From NCBI RefSeq assembly GCF_039973015.1, contig NZ_JBDWLT010000004.1, positions 1-64,000 on the forward strand: a stretch of 64,000 nucleotides of DNA, written 5' to 3'. This DNA is from Parvibaculum sp039973015 (lineage in GTDB: Bacteria > Pseudomonadota > Alphaproteobacteria > Parvibaculales > Parvibaculaceae). Positions 52,281 through 61,626 of the stretch are shown here, in pieces. The first letter of the stretch is position 1. The number at the start of each line of letters is the position of its first letter. A model generated the notes under the pieces. The model worked only from the letters and a program-made list of their open reading frames with translations, did not search any database and was not told where the DNA came from. The position numbers and the translations under genes are program-made.

Positions 52281-52920
52281 AACTTTGCGGGCGTCGTCCT
52301 TCGCCGCCCGCTCTTTTTCATGAGCGAACAGATCGTTATTCATCGCCTGCCGCGCTCCGGAGTCGCGAGGGCGGCGTGATCGCGGACATGATTTCAGAGG
52401 CAGTGAAGCCGTCGTCAAGCAACATGCGGGAACGCGATGTGGGCGCGCTTGGCCGCGTTCCGGTGGTAAGGCAGGGCTCTCATCGCTCGCTCTTCGCCAC
52501 GCATCTGCCGCATCCTACTCTCCCGCATGAGCGCTTTCCGGTGTTGTCGGCGTGTCGCTTCGGTGTTGAATCGATCTATCGCTCCGGCCTTCATCATCCG
52601 GCCCGTCCGCCTCAGGAAGCTTGGCGCGCATGGATTGCAAGGGCTCTCTCCTCCTTCGGCAGGGGCGTCACCGGGGTCATTCCCTCGCTTGAGCGGCGAT
52701 ACCTATGGGCGCTACCGCCCGCCCGAAACCGTCGCGCCGGGCTTTTTTCCCCGCGCGCTGCCGCGCGCTCCTCGCGGGGTCGCTTCGCTTCAAAAAAGCC
52801 CGGCGCTCGGGTCCTGCGCTTGCGCTCCGGCCTCCGGTTCGGCGGGCGGCTGCCGCGCCCATCGGGGTTCGCCATCGCGAGGGGAATGGACCCCTCGGCG
52901 TTCATCGAAGGAGAAAGACC
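52281..52920. other. 640-bp leader region without a gene
   Basis: No frame here has family resemblance. The stretch is GC-rich, ends in the ribosome site GAAGGAGAAAG of the DUF736 gene and carries the long hairpin at 52734-52806. Like the ardC leader it seems to be a structured upstream region rather than decayed coding sequence. Confidence 0.6.
52734..52806. promoter_or_regulatory. long hairpin in the DUF736 leader
   Basis: GCGCCGGGCTTTTTT (52734-52748) and AAAAAAGCCCGGCGC (52792-52806) are perfect 15-bp inverted arms. An inner CCCCGCG/CGCGGGG pair follows directly. The loop is small for its stem. It could be an RNA attenuator, a bidirectional terminator or a single-strand DNA promoter. Confidence 0.6.
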
Positions 52921-53244
52921 ATGCCTGCAATCGGATATGTCACCAAGCAGTCGAGCGGCGGTTACAAGGGCCAGTTGAAGACACTGACCATCCGCGCCGA
53001 GATCGATATCGTGCCCAATGCGGCGAAAAGCGCCGAGGCGCAGCCGGACTTCCGCGTCCTCACGCAGGGCGTCGAGATCGGCGCGGGCTGGACGCGTACC
53101 GGCGAAACTTCGGGCCGGGACTATGTGAGCCTCAGCCTCGCCGCCCCGGAATTCGGGCCGCGCCGGCTCTACGCGAATCTCGGCCGCGCCGCCGGTCAGG
53201 ATGACGACGAGACCTTCGCGCTGATCTGGAATCCCGTCGACTGA
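52921..53244 (+). CDS. DUF736 family protein
   Basis: A 107-residue DUF736 protein (PAIGYVTKQSSGGYKGQLKTL, later GAGWTRTGETSGRDYVSLSLAAPEFGPRRLYANLG, ending FALIWNPVD). The family is a common single-domain marker of alphaproteobacterial ICEs and conjugative plasmids, usually next to parB and traF, and its function is not established. GAAGGAGAAAG precedes the ATG. Confidence 0.9.
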   Translation: MPAIGYVTKQSSGGYKGQLKTLTIRAEIDIVPNAAKSAEAQPDFRVLTQGVEIGAGWTRTGETSGRDYVSLSLAAPEFGPRRLYANLGRAAGQDDDETFALIWNPVD

Positions 53245-53425
53245 CGTCACACCATCGCCTCCGCGTCCCTCCGGGCGCGGAGGCTTTTCCCTTCTGCGAT
53301 CTGTTGCGCTGGCGAAACGACGTGGCCGGATATTCGCCGCTCGGTCACCGGACCTCTTTTTCCGATCCTTGCCGTGGTGGGGCTTCCTTGCGCGATTCGC
53401 GCGTGGGTTACATGCGAGGTGCCCC

Positions 53426-53653
53426 ATGGATGACGACGCGACCCGGGCTGCGAATGCCAAGAAGGGCAGTCCCTTTCTCAACACGCCGCAGGCCGCGCAC
53501 TATGTCGGCCTCTCCGAGCGCACGCTGGAAAAGATGCGCGTCGTCGGCGGTGGCCCCGAATACCGCAAGCATGGCCGTTATGTGCGCTATCACATCGACG
53601 ATCTCGACGCCTGGTCGCGGGAGCGGGCAAAGCGCTCGACCTCCGATGAGTGA
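53426..53653 (+). CDS. AlpA/excisionase-type helix-turn-helix protein
   Basis: A 75-residue MerR-like HTH protein: FLNTPQAAHYVGLSERTLEKMRVVGGGPEYRKHGRYVRYHIDDLDAW. Proteins of this type serve as excisionases or regulators on integrative elements. It overlaps the traF start by eight bases. It could be the recombination directionality factor activated by the FseA-like protein, but its distance from the recombinase gene leaves that open. Confidence 0.85.
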   Translation: MDDDATRAANAKKGSPFLNTPQAAHYVGLSERTLEKMRVVGGGPEYRKHGRYVRYHIDDLDAWSRERAKRSTSDE

Positions 53654-54224
53654 GCGGCTCTCCCTCATCGCCGAGAGCGGCGCGCTGGTGCCCATGCGGT
53701 CTCCGCGCGGCCCGAAACACCCGCACCGCCGCAGGCGTCTTCTTCTCTGGACTGTGTTCGGCATCGGCCTGATCGGCGCGACGGCGCTTCTCGACCCACT
53801 GCCGCGTCTCGTCTGGAACGCAAGCGCCAGCGCCCCGCGCGGGCTCTATCTGCGTCTCTCGCCGGATTTTGTCCGGGGCGATCTTGTGCTGGCGCGCTTG
53901 CCGGAAGAGGCACGACGCATTGCCGACGAACGGCACTATCTCGCGCGCGATGCCCTGCTGATCAAGCGCGTTGCGGCCAGCCGGTTCGATACGGTCTGCA
54001 TGACCGGCAACGACCTCACGATCAACGGGCGGCACGCGGTGCGGCGGCTGGAGTTGGACGGCGAGGGCCGCCTTATGCCGCGCTGGCGGGGCTGCGAGAG
54101 GCTCGGCGGCTATCATGTTTTGCTGCTCGCCGAAGGCGAACCCAGCTCTTTCGATGGGCGGTATTTCGGGCTGGTCGAGCGGGCGCTCGTCATCGGCAGG
54201 CTGGTACCGCTATGGATATTCTGA
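53646..54224 (+). CDS. traF: TraF-type signal peptidase (S26) for conjugative pilin processing
   Basis: A 192-residue inner-membrane serine peptidase with one N-terminal membrane segment (LLLWTVFGIGLIGATALLD), the nucleophile region SASAPRGLYLRL (Ser before PRGLY) and the general-base Lys in LLIKRVAASRFD. TraF proteins mature and cyclise the TrbC pilin on RP4- and Ti-type systems, and trbC is present 9 kb downstream. The start overlaps the HTH gene and the end overlaps the transglycosylase gene. Confidence 0.9.
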   Translation: MSERLSLIAESGALVPMRSPRGPKHPHRRRRLLLWTVFGIGLIGATALLDPLPRLVWNASASAPRGLYLRLSPDFVRGDLVLARLPEEARRIADERHYLARDALLIKRVAASRFDTVCMTGNDLTINGRHAVRRLELDGEGRLMPRWRGCERLGGYHVLLLAEGEPSSFDGRYFGLVERALVIGRLVPLWIF

Positions 54225-54967
54225 CGCTGGTTCTCGCCCATGCGATCCGCAGCGCAGAGCCGGAGCATGGCCTCACACCACTAGCCACCATGAGCATAGT
54301 GGTCGATCCGGAAGCAAGGAACATGGCGCGATGGCGGCCCCTCATCGCCGAAGCCGCGCGGCATTTCGGTATTCCGGCGCACTGGATCGAGGCCGTCATC
54401 GAGGCGGAAAGCGGTGGCCGGACTCTGCTGAACGACGCGCCGATCACATCGCCTGCGGGCGCAATGGGACTGATGCAGCTGATGCCCGCGACCTATGCCG
54501 AACTGCGGGCGCGACATGGGCTCGGCCCCGATCCGCATGATCCGCGCGACAATATTCTGGCGGGCACGGCCTATCTGAGTGAGATGCGCGACCGCTTCGG
54601 CTTTCCGGGACTTTTTGCCGCCTATCATGCCGGGCCGACACGCTATCAGGCCTATCTGAAGGGCGAGCGGAGCCTTCCCGAAGAGACCCACGCCTATCTC
54701 GCGGTGGTTCTCCCGCGTGTTGAAATCGTCCCCACAGACGACAAAGCAGTCGTCTCATTGGCAACCGCACGCGTGTCTTTCGCCTCCGGAAAATCGCTTT
54801 TCTTCCCGCTCGACGGGCATGAAACGCGCCCCGAAGTTGCTTCGACGAACGATACGGTTCAGCGTCGAAAGCGGTATCTCTTTGCCGGTTCTGACGGCAA
54901 ATCGCGCGGTGACTTCGCTGCCGGTGGTGGCGATCTCTTCGTGCAGCTCTTCAGCATCTCCCGTTAG
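54212..54967 (+). CDS. lytic transglycosylase (SLT domain)
   Basis: A 251-residue transglycosylase. The SLT domain carries the catalytic Glu in HWIEAVIEAESGGRTLL, then SPAGAMGLMQLMPATYAEL and AGTAYLSEMRDRFGFPGLFAAYHAGP. It would open peptidoglycan for the mating channel, the VirB1 role. The N terminus is only weakly hydrophobic. It overlaps the traF stop by 13 bases. The C-terminal 70 residues (after LAVVLPR) are variable. Confidence 0.9.
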   Translation: MDILTLVLAHAIRSAEPEHGLTPLATMSIVVDPEARNMARWRPLIAEAARHFGIPAHWIEAVIEAESGGRTLLNDAPITSPAGAMGLMQLMPATYAELRARHGLGPDPHDPRDNILAGTAYLSEMRDRFGFPGLFAAYHAGPTRYQAYLKGERSLPEETHAYLAVVLPRVEIVPTDDKAVVSLATARVSFASGKSLFFPLDGHETRPEVASTNDTVQRRKRYLFAGSDGKSRGDFAAGGGDLFVQLFSISR

Positions 54968-55043
54968 TCAGTCCCAGGAGAAAGGGCATCGACGCAGGTG
55001 AGCGTGGGGTGAACTCGATATCGCGGGAGGGCAAGATAAAAGA

Positions 55044-55163
55044 ACGGCGCCATGAGGGGCTTATGTTCCTGTCTGCACATCTCTTTTGACGGCGCCATGC
55101 GCCGAAGGCGTGGCGCCATTGTCGCGCCAAGTCCCTGTGTCTCTTCGATCTTCATGGCGCCGT
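55044..55163. other. repeat-rich candidate oriT between the transglycosylase and relaxase genes
   Basis: ACGGCGCCATGA (55044-55055) and TCATGGCGCCGT (55152-55163) are perfect 12-bp inverted copies. Two further GGCGCCAT repeats lie at 55089-55099 and 55110-55120 between them. Position directly upstream of the relaxase gene, intergenic and dense in inverted repeats, is what an origin of transfer usually looks like. No nick site could be recognised. Confidence 0.5.
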
Positions 55164-55225
55164 CTTGTCCGCCAGCAAAAGCCGATCATTTTTTGATGAT
55201 AGGTGGCGATCGCGGAGAGGAGACG

Positions 55226-57211
55226 ATGCAGGACGACAAATTCGAACCACGTCTCGGCCGGATCGGAGCGCGCGACGGAAAGGCCGAACGCCGCTACCAG
55301 CAGCGGGTGCTGAAATCGGCGGCGCTGGCGGGCGGTCGCCGCTTCGGTGGAACGTCGCCGGGGGCGGGGTTCCAGGGCAATCGCATCGGCCGCGGCGCCG
55401 GCATCGGTCGTGTCCTCGCATCGCGCGGAACCCATGCTGCCTTTCGCGCGCGGCGCGTGGTCGTCAAATCCCGCATCGTGAAGCTGAAGGGGCAGGGTCA
55501 GAAAGCGGCGCGTCTCCATCTCCGCTATATCCAGCGCGACGGCGTGACGCGCGAGGGGCTGCCGGGCGAGCTTTACGACGTCGAGCACGACCGGGCGGAC
55601 GGCGAGGCGTTTCTGAAACGCTGCGACGGCGACCGGCACCAGTTCCGCTTTATCGTTTCGGTCGAGGACGCAGCGCAATATGAGGAACTGAAGGGTTTCA
55701 CGCGGCGCTTCATGGCCCGCATGGAGGAGGATTTGGGGACGCATCTCGATTGGGTCGCGGTCGATCACTACAATACCGGCCATCCCCATACCCACATCAT
55801 GCTCCGCGGCAAGGACGAGCGCGGACAAGACCTCGTCATCGCGCGGGATTATCTGTCGACAGGCATGCGCGAACGCGCCGCCGAAATTGTCACCCTCGAT
55901 CTCGGCCCCCGCAGCGATCTCGAGATTGAGGCGAACCTCGCGCGGGAAGTCGAACAGGAACGGTTCACCAGTCTCGATCGCGGTTTGTTGAAGGAGACGG
56001 ATGACGAAGGTCACGTCCGTTCTGATATGACCGCAGGTGATGCGTTCCGGCAAACCTTGCGGGCGGGCCGGCTGCAGAAGCTGAAGCGACTGGGACTGGC
56101 GGAGGAGGTCACGCCCGGAACGTGGAAGCTTGCCAAGGGGTTGGAACCGGCGCTTCGCCGCATGGGCGAACGTGGCGACGTCATCAAGACGCTTCACCGC
56201 GAAATGACCGAGAAAGGACTCGCCCGCGCGCCGTCGGATTATGCGGTTCACGATCCGGCAGGTGGGCAGGCGCGGCGCATTGTCGGTCGTGTCATTGGCC
56301 GGGGACTGTCGGACGAACTCAATGACCGTCACTACCTGATCGTCGACGGGCTCGACGGCCGCGCGCATTACGTGGATATCGGCCGGTCAGAATCTGTGGA
56401 AGCTCTGCCGGACGGCGCCATCGTCGCGATCACGCCAAAACCGGTGGAACCAAGAGAGGTCGACCGGACGATCGCGGAGATCGCCGCCGCGAATGGCGGC
56501 CGCTACGACATCGACGCGCATCTGTGCCACGATCCGACGACGAGCCGCGACTTCGTCGAAACCCACATCCGGCGGCTGGAAGCGATGCGGCGGCAGGGCG
56601 GATTGGTTGAGCGTGAACCTGACGGAAGCTGGGCAATCGCGCCCGATCACCTGGAACGCGCCGCATCCTTCGAGCGCGGTCTGGCAAGATCGAGTCCTGT
56701 CCTCGTCGAGACGCTTTCCGCCTGGCCGCTAGAGCGACAGGTGACCGCCAATGGCGCGACCTGGCTTGATCGCGAGCTGGTGGCGGAAAAGCCGGAGCCC
56801 TTGCGCGAAGGGGGCTTTGGCGGAGATGTCCGCGGCGCGCTTGCGTTGCGCCGGCAATGGCTGGTCGGGCAGGAACTGGCGCGGGAAGAGCAGGACCGGA
56901 TCGTCTATCGCGCCAACATGCTCGGCATCCTGCGCCGCCGCGAACTGCTGCGTGTGGCGGGGCAACTCTCGGGCGAACTCGGTCTGCCCTACGTCGAAGC
57001 CGAATCCGGGCAAAAGGCGACCGGGACCTATCGCCGGCATGTCGATCTCGGCAGCGGCCGTTTCGCGGTCATCGAGAAATCGCGCGAGTTCACGCTCGTG
57101 CCCTGGCGGCCGGTGCTGGAGCGGCATATCGGCAAGCAGGTCTCGGGGATTGTCCGGGAGGGGAGGGTGTCGTGGATGATCGGGAGGCAGAGAGGGTCAG
57201 GGGTTTCATAG
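55226..57211 (+). CDS. conjugative relaxase (VirD2/TraI-like, DUF3363)
   Basis: A 661-residue relaxase. An Arg-rich start is followed by the catalytic region FIVSVEDAAQYEELKGFTRRFMARMEEDLGTHLDWVAVDHYNTGHPHTHIMLRG, containing the HxH metal motif (HPHTH at about residue 188). The conserved C-terminal DUF3363 half includes RRIVGRVIGRGLSDELNDRHYLIVDGLDGRAHYVDIG. It would nick oriT and pilot the strand. GGAGAGGAGACG precedes the ATG. The natural C terminus appears intact although an IS begins five bases after the stop. Confidence 0.92.
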   Translation: MQDDKFEPRLGRIGARDGKAERRYQQRVLKSAALAGGRRFGGTSPGAGFQGNRIGRGAGIGRVLASRGTHAAFRARRVVVKSRIVKLKGQGQKAARLHLRYIQRDGVTREGLPGELYDVEHDRADGEAFLKRCDGDRHQFRFIVSVEDAAQYEELKGFTRRFMARMEEDLGTHLDWVAVDHYNTGHPHTHIMLRGKDERGQDLVIARDYLSTGMRERAAEIVTLDLGPRSDLEIEANLAREVEQERFTSLDRGLLKETDDEGHVRSDMTAGDAFRQTLRAGRLQKLKRLGLAEEVTPGTWKLAKGLEPALRRMGERGDVIKTLHREMTEKGLARAPSDYAVHDPAGGQARRIVGRVIGRGLSDELNDRHYLIVDGLDGRAHYVDIGRSESVEALPDGAIVAITPKPVEPREVDRTIAEIAAANGGRYDIDAHLCHDPTTSRDFVETHIRRLEAMRRQGGLVEREPDGSWAIAPDHLERAASFERGLARSSPVLVETLSAWPLERQVTANGATWLDRELVAEKPEPLREGGFGGDVRGALALRRQWLVGQELAREEQDRIVYRANMLGILRRRELLRVAGQLSGELGLPYVEAESGQKATGTYRRHVDLGSGRFAVIEKSREFTLVPWRPVLERHIGKQVSGIVREGRVSWMIGRQRGSGVS

Positions 57212-57215
57212 GTCC

Positions 57216-58828
57216 GCTTAGCGCCGATATTGTTGATTTAGTCGCTGCGAGATCGACAGTTCGTCCGTGGGACGATGATTTCGGGCCCGTTGCCCGGGGG
57301 CCTGATGCCTGATGGCCTTATGACGGCGGGCCGGTTACCCGGCCGGTGTGGCTTCATGCCGCCGCAGGGCCATGGCTCGGCATTGCTCGAAGCTTCGCCA
57401 GCTTCCTCAGGTTTTGCGCGGTGGCGGCGAGGAGGAACTCGTCTCTGGCGCCCTTCGGTCCGCGCAGGCGCAGACGGCCGAGTTTGAGGATGCGTTTGAG
57501 GTGGGCGAAGAGCATCTCGACCTTCTTGCGCCGATGCCGCGAACGCTCATAGGCCGGCGTGTTCGCCAGAGCCCGGGCCACATCGCGCGCATCCTCGTCG
57601 ATGTCGCGCGGCACCTTGCGCTGTGGCGTGTTCGGACAGCACTTGATCTTGAGAGCGCAGTTCTGGCAGTCGGACTTGCTCGAACGGTAGAGCCGCGTTC
57701 CGTCCTTGGTGATGCCCGAACGCGGCGTCGCATAGGTCCGTCTGAACTGCACCAGCAGCTTGCCGCCCGGGCAGGTGTAGTGGTCCTGCCCGGCATCGAA
57801 GACGAAGTCGGAGCGCGAGAAGGTGCCGTCGGTCCGGTTCGATTTGTCGAAGACGGGGATGTGCGGCTCGATCTGCCGCTCCTTGACCAGCCAGGCGAGG
57901 TTCGCCGCCGATCCATAGGCGCTGTCGGCCGCCAGATGCCGGGCTTGAGACCGAAGCGCTCATTGGTCCTGTCGATCATCGTTCGCGAGGCGCCCACCTC
58001 GGCCTGCCGGATGGCGCGGCTGGCCTCGACGTCGAGGATGACCGCATTCTCCGTGTCGATCAGATAGTTGGTGGCGTAGGCGAAGAAGGCATGCCCCTTG
58101 TGAGCACCGGTCCACTGCGCGGCCGGGTCCGATGGCGAGATGAACTTCGGCTTCGCCGCGCTGGCGGCGCCGAAGGCCGCATCGTCCAGTGTCGCCAGAT
58201 ACGCACGGACAGCCTGTCCTGCATCCGGGCCAAGGTCATCGGGGTGCCACTCGTCGCCGGGAACAGAGCGCTGCTTGTTGGCATCCGCCGCGATCAGGCT
58301 CGCATCGACGGCAAAGCCTTCGCCACCGACCAGCCCCTCGCGCAGGCAGCGTTCCACCACCGTCTCGAACAGATGCCGCAGGATATCGCTCTGCCGGAAA
58401 CGGCCGTGCCGGTTGCGCGAGAAGGTCGAATGGTCGGGCACCTTGCCGTCCAGCCCCAGACGGCAAAACCATCTGTAAGCCAGGTTGAGATGGACCTCCT
58501 CGCACAGGCGCCGTTCGGACCGGATGCCCAGGCTGTAGCCCACGATCAGCATCCGCATCATCAGTTCCGGATCGATCGAGGGCCGGCCGATCATGCTGTA
58601 AAAGGGCTTTAGCTCCGCGCGCACCGCCTCGAGATCCAGGAACCGGTCGATACGTCGCAACAGGTGATCGTCAGGAACATGATCGTCGAGACAGAAGTCA
58701 TAAAACAGCTGCGCCGGCACCGCCTGTGTTCCCATCATCGCTCTGCCCTCCGATCAGCACAGCACGATGGAATCACGCTCCAGAAGCCGGTTCAACCGCC
58801 GACTTAATCAACACAATCGGCGCAAAGC
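57216..58828 (-). mobile_element. IS1182-family insertion sequence (about 1.6 kb)
   Basis: The ends are imperfect inverted repeats: the left starts GCTTAGCGCCGATATTGTTG (57216 on) and the right, read inwards, starts GCTTTGCGCCGATTGTGTTG (from 58828). They match at about 25 of 29 positions including GATT-AGTCG further in. A single transposase frame set lies between. No convincing target duplication was found at the flanks. It separates the relaxase gene from the membrane protein and traG genes. Confidence 0.8.
57354..58738 (-). pseudogene. IS1182-family transposase, frameshifted
   Basis: The first about 265 residues from the ATG at 58738 show the DUF772 start (FYDFCLDDHVPDDHLLRRID, then GRPSIDPELMMRMLIVGY) and DDE-type text up to GLKPG. 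The remaining part, with FSRSDFVFDAGQDHYTCPGG-like content and SKSDCQNCALKIKCCPNT, is in another frame up to the stop at 57354. One missing base between 57940 and 57943 explains the break: adding one base restores PG-x-HLAADSAYG. The total would be about 461 residues, normal for the family. Confidence 0.85.
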
Positions 58829-58897
58829 AGTCATTCAGAGCCGGGGTGAGACCGCGCCGTTTTTCTCGCCTGTTGGCAAAGGGTTTTCGTCCAGAAG

Positions 58898-59281
58898 TCA
58901 GGCCGCCGTCGCGATGGCGACTGCAAGGCCTGCGACAACCCCGAACGCGTGCTGCCAAATGCTGGCAGACATGGTGAGTTGCCATATCTCCAGCATCATG
59001 CCGTAGCCCACCAGCGCCGCAGGCGTTGCAAATACCCCCACAACCAGGAACCGCAGCAGCGGAGAGCGGCTCGTCGCGAGCGCTGCCTGCCCAAGGCCGA
59101 AGACGAGGCCGCCGACGACCAGGCCGACGAGAGCGCCACCCACTATGCCAGCGCCTGATGTGATCGCCCAGTAACCGGTCGAAAGCCCGACCATGACCGG
59201 AAGCGCATAGACCGCGCATCTGAACAGCAGCATACAGAAGGCGCCGAGCCCGAAGACGGTAAGCAGAAGCATGGCGATCAT
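58898..59281 (-). CDS. small multi-pass membrane protein of the transfer region
   Basis: A 127-residue hydrophobic protein with about four membrane segments (MIAMLLLTVFGLGAFCML, then YALPVMVGLSTGYWAI, GGALVGLVVGGLVFGLGQ and LLRFLVVGVFATPAALVGYG). The ATG at 59281 has GGAG seven bases upstream; a longer start at 59332 is less likely. I do not recognise a named family, though proteins like this are often found opposite traG in alphaproteobacterial ICEs. It lies between the IS and traG and is read away from traG. Confidence 0.75.
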   Translation of the reverse strand: MIAMLLLTVFGLGAFCMLLFRCAVYALPVMVGLSTGYWAITSGAGIVGGALVGLVVGGLVFGLGQAALATSRSPLLRFLVVGVFATPAALVGYGMMLEIWQLTMSASIWQHAFGVVAGLAVAIATAA

Positions 59282-59551
59282 GTCGGATCTCCATCTGTTG
59301 CTGTGAGTTCTCGCTTCATCGGAGCGGTGCAAACGATTTCGTGCATCAACGCTCGTTATTGGATTCTACACCTCGTGAATTCGCGTTTCCAGAGTCCTTG
59401 CTCTCACGTTCATGCATTCTCACGGGCGCTCTCTTTCTCGTCTGCGTTCATCGTCGCGTGAGGGCGCAGATAAAGGCGATTTTCAGAATCCTCCTTCCGA
59501 TTGAATCCTGTCTCTCGTTCTCGCGAGCTTTGGCGCGATGGAGAGAGACGG

Positions 59552-61615
59552 ATGACCCCGACAAAACTTCTGATCGGTCAGGCGCTGATCGTCTTCGCGA
59601 TCGTCATTCTGGGTGTCTGGACCGCGACGCAATGGGCAGCCTTCGCACTCGGCTTCCAGACGCGTCTCGGCGCGCCCTGGTTCGTTCTCCTGTCATGGCC
59701 CGTCTATTACCCCTGGCGGCTCTTCGAGTGGTGGTATGCCTATGAGGCCTATGCGCCGGACATCTTCGCGCAAGCGGGTGCGATCGCGGCTTCGAGTGGC
59801 GTCGCCGGTTGCGCGGTTGCCATTGTCGGCTCTCTCTGGCGGGCCAGGCAGGGCAAACTCGTCACCACTTATGGTTCGTCGCGCTGGGCGAAGCGCGGCG
59901 AGATCGAGCGGGCGGGGCTCTTCCGCGCGGCCGGGGTGTTTCTCGGACGATTGGGCGAGCATTATCTCCGTCACGACGGACCGGAGCATGTCATGGCTTT
60001 CGCGCCGACGCGCTCCGGCAAGGGCGTCGGGCTTGTCGTCCCGACGCTGCTCTCCTGGACGGGGTCTGCCGTCATTCACGACATCAAGGGCGAGAACTGG
60101 CAGCTGACCGCCGGCTGGCGGAGCCGCTTTTCCCATTGCCTCCTCTTCAACCCGACCGATCCGCGCTCCGCCCGCTACAACCCCCTGCTTGAAGTGCGGA
60201 AGGGCCCCGACGAGGTCCGCGATGTTCAGAACATCGCCGATATCCTGGTCGATCCGGAAGGGGCGCTCGAACGGCGCAATCACTGGGAGAAGACGAGCCA
60301 CGCCCTGCTGGTCGGCGCGATCCTGCATGTCCTTTATGCGGAGGAAGAGAAGACGCTTGCCCGGGTGGCGACGCTGCTGTCGGACCCGCGACGCTCCTTC
60401 GAGCACACGCTGCGCGCCATGATGGCGACGAACCATCTGGGCACGCCGGACCGCCCGGAGGTCCATCCCGTTGTGGCGTCGGCTGCCCGGGAGGTCCTCA
60501 ACAAGTCCGACAATGAACGCTCCGGCGTGCTCTCGACCGCCATGTCGTTTCTGGGGCTTTACCGCGATCCGATCGTCGCGGCGACCATCTCGGCCTGCGA
60601 CTGGCGGATCGCCGATCTCGTCGATGCGGCACGGCCCGTCTCGCTCTATCTGGTCATTCCGCCGGCCGACATCTCGCGCACGAAGCCGCTGGTGCGTCTC
60701 GTGCTCAACCAGATCGGGCGGCGCCTCACCGAGAAGCTCGAAGGCGATCCGGCGAAGCGCCGGCGTCATGGGCTTCTCATGATGCTGGACGAGTTCCCGG
60801 CGCTCGGGCGGCTCGATTTCTTCGAGACGGCGCTCGCCTTCATGGCGGGCTACGGGATCAGGGCCTATTTGATCGCGCAGTCCCTGAACCAGATATCCAA
60901 GGCCTATGGTGAGAACAATGCGATCCTCGATAACTGCCATGTCCGGATCGCCTTCTCGTCGAATGACGAGCGGACGGCGAAGCGCATTTCGGACGCGCTG
61001 GGGACCGCAACGGAACTCCGCGCGCAGCGCAACTATGCCGGTCATCGGCTCGCGCCCTGGCTCTCCCACGTCATGGTCTCGCGGCAGGAGACGGCGCGCC
61101 CGCTGCTGACGCCGGGTGAGGTGATGCAATTGCCGCCGGCCGACGAGCTGGTGCTGGTCTCGGGCCTCGCGCCGATCCGGGCGAAGAAGCTTCGCTATTA
61201 CGAGGACAGGAACTTCACCGAGCGGGTGAAGCCGGCGCCGGTCCTTGCCGAGAATGGTTACCGTGACCGGCCCGCCGCCCGTCCCGACGACTGGAGCGGC
61301 CAGGTGCGTGGGCTCGATCATCGGCTCGCCGCCACAAGTGTACCCGATCCCGATGCCGGGCTGGCGGAAGAGGAAGGCGGGCTGCAGCAGCAGCGCCATC
61401 CGGGCCTGCAGGCGAAGGAGGTCGCGAAGCCGCGCGAACCTCGCGAGGCGACGCTCGGCCTTTTCGACGATGACGGCGATGCGGGTGCCGATCCCAAGGC
61501 AATGGATGGGGGAAAACGCGCCGGACGCAGCGCGATCAAACGCGCCTATGCGGCCAATGCGGGGAGCGACGGCGACCGGCAACGCGCTTCGCAAGAGCTT
61601 CTTCCCGGATTTTGA
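59552..61615 (+). CDS. traG: TraG/VirD4-type coupling protein
   Basis: A 687-residue type IV coupling ATPase. Two N-terminal membrane helices (LLIGQALIVFAIVILGVW and a second near 80-100) precede MAFAPTRSGKGVGLVVPTLLSW with Walker A at about residue 152 and LLMMLDEFPALGRLDFFE with Walker B at about 410. AYGENNAILDNCHVRIAFSSNDERTAKRIS is a family block. The hydrophilic tail is long. It brings the relaxase-DNA complex to the mating channel. GGAGAGAGACGG precedes the ATG. Confidence 0.95.
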   Translation: MTPTKLLIGQALIVFAIVILGVWTATQWAAFALGFQTRLGAPWFVLLSWPVYYPWRLFEWWYAYEAYAPDIFAQAGAIAASSGVAGCAVAIVGSLWRARQGKLVTTYGSSRWAKRGEIERAGLFRAAGVFLGRLGEHYLRHDGPEHVMAFAPTRSGKGVGLVVPTLLSWTGSAVIHDIKGENWQLTAGWRSRFSHCLLFNPTDPRSARYNPLLEVRKGPDEVRDVQNIADILVDPEGALERRNHWEKTSHALLVGAILHVLYAEEEKTLARVATLLSDPRRSFEHTLRAMMATNHLGTPDRPEVHPVVASAAREVLNKSDNERSGVLSTAMSFLGLYRDPIVAATISACDWRIADLVDAARPVSLYLVIPPADISRTKPLVRLVLNQIGRRLTEKLEGDPAKRRRHGLLMMLDEFPALGRLDFFETALAFMAGYGIRAYLIAQSLNQISKAYGENNAILDNCHVRIAFSSNDERTAKRISDALGTATELRAQRNYAGHRLAPWLSHVMVSRQETARPLLTPGEVMQLPPADELVLVSGLAPIRAKKLRYYEDRNFTERVKPAPVLAENGYRDRPAARPDDWSGQVRGLDHRLAATSVPDPDAGLAEEEGGLQQQRHPGLQAKEVAKPREPREATLGLFDDDGDAGADPKAMDGGKRAGRSAIKRAYAANAGSDGDRQRASQELLPGF

Positions 61616-61626
61616 AGGTGCGCACG

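Noticed and set aside
57407..58738. A single 443-codon transposase frame as written
   Set aside because: After about residue 265 the frame no longer matches IS1182 transposases, while another frame does; it is a frameshifted gene.
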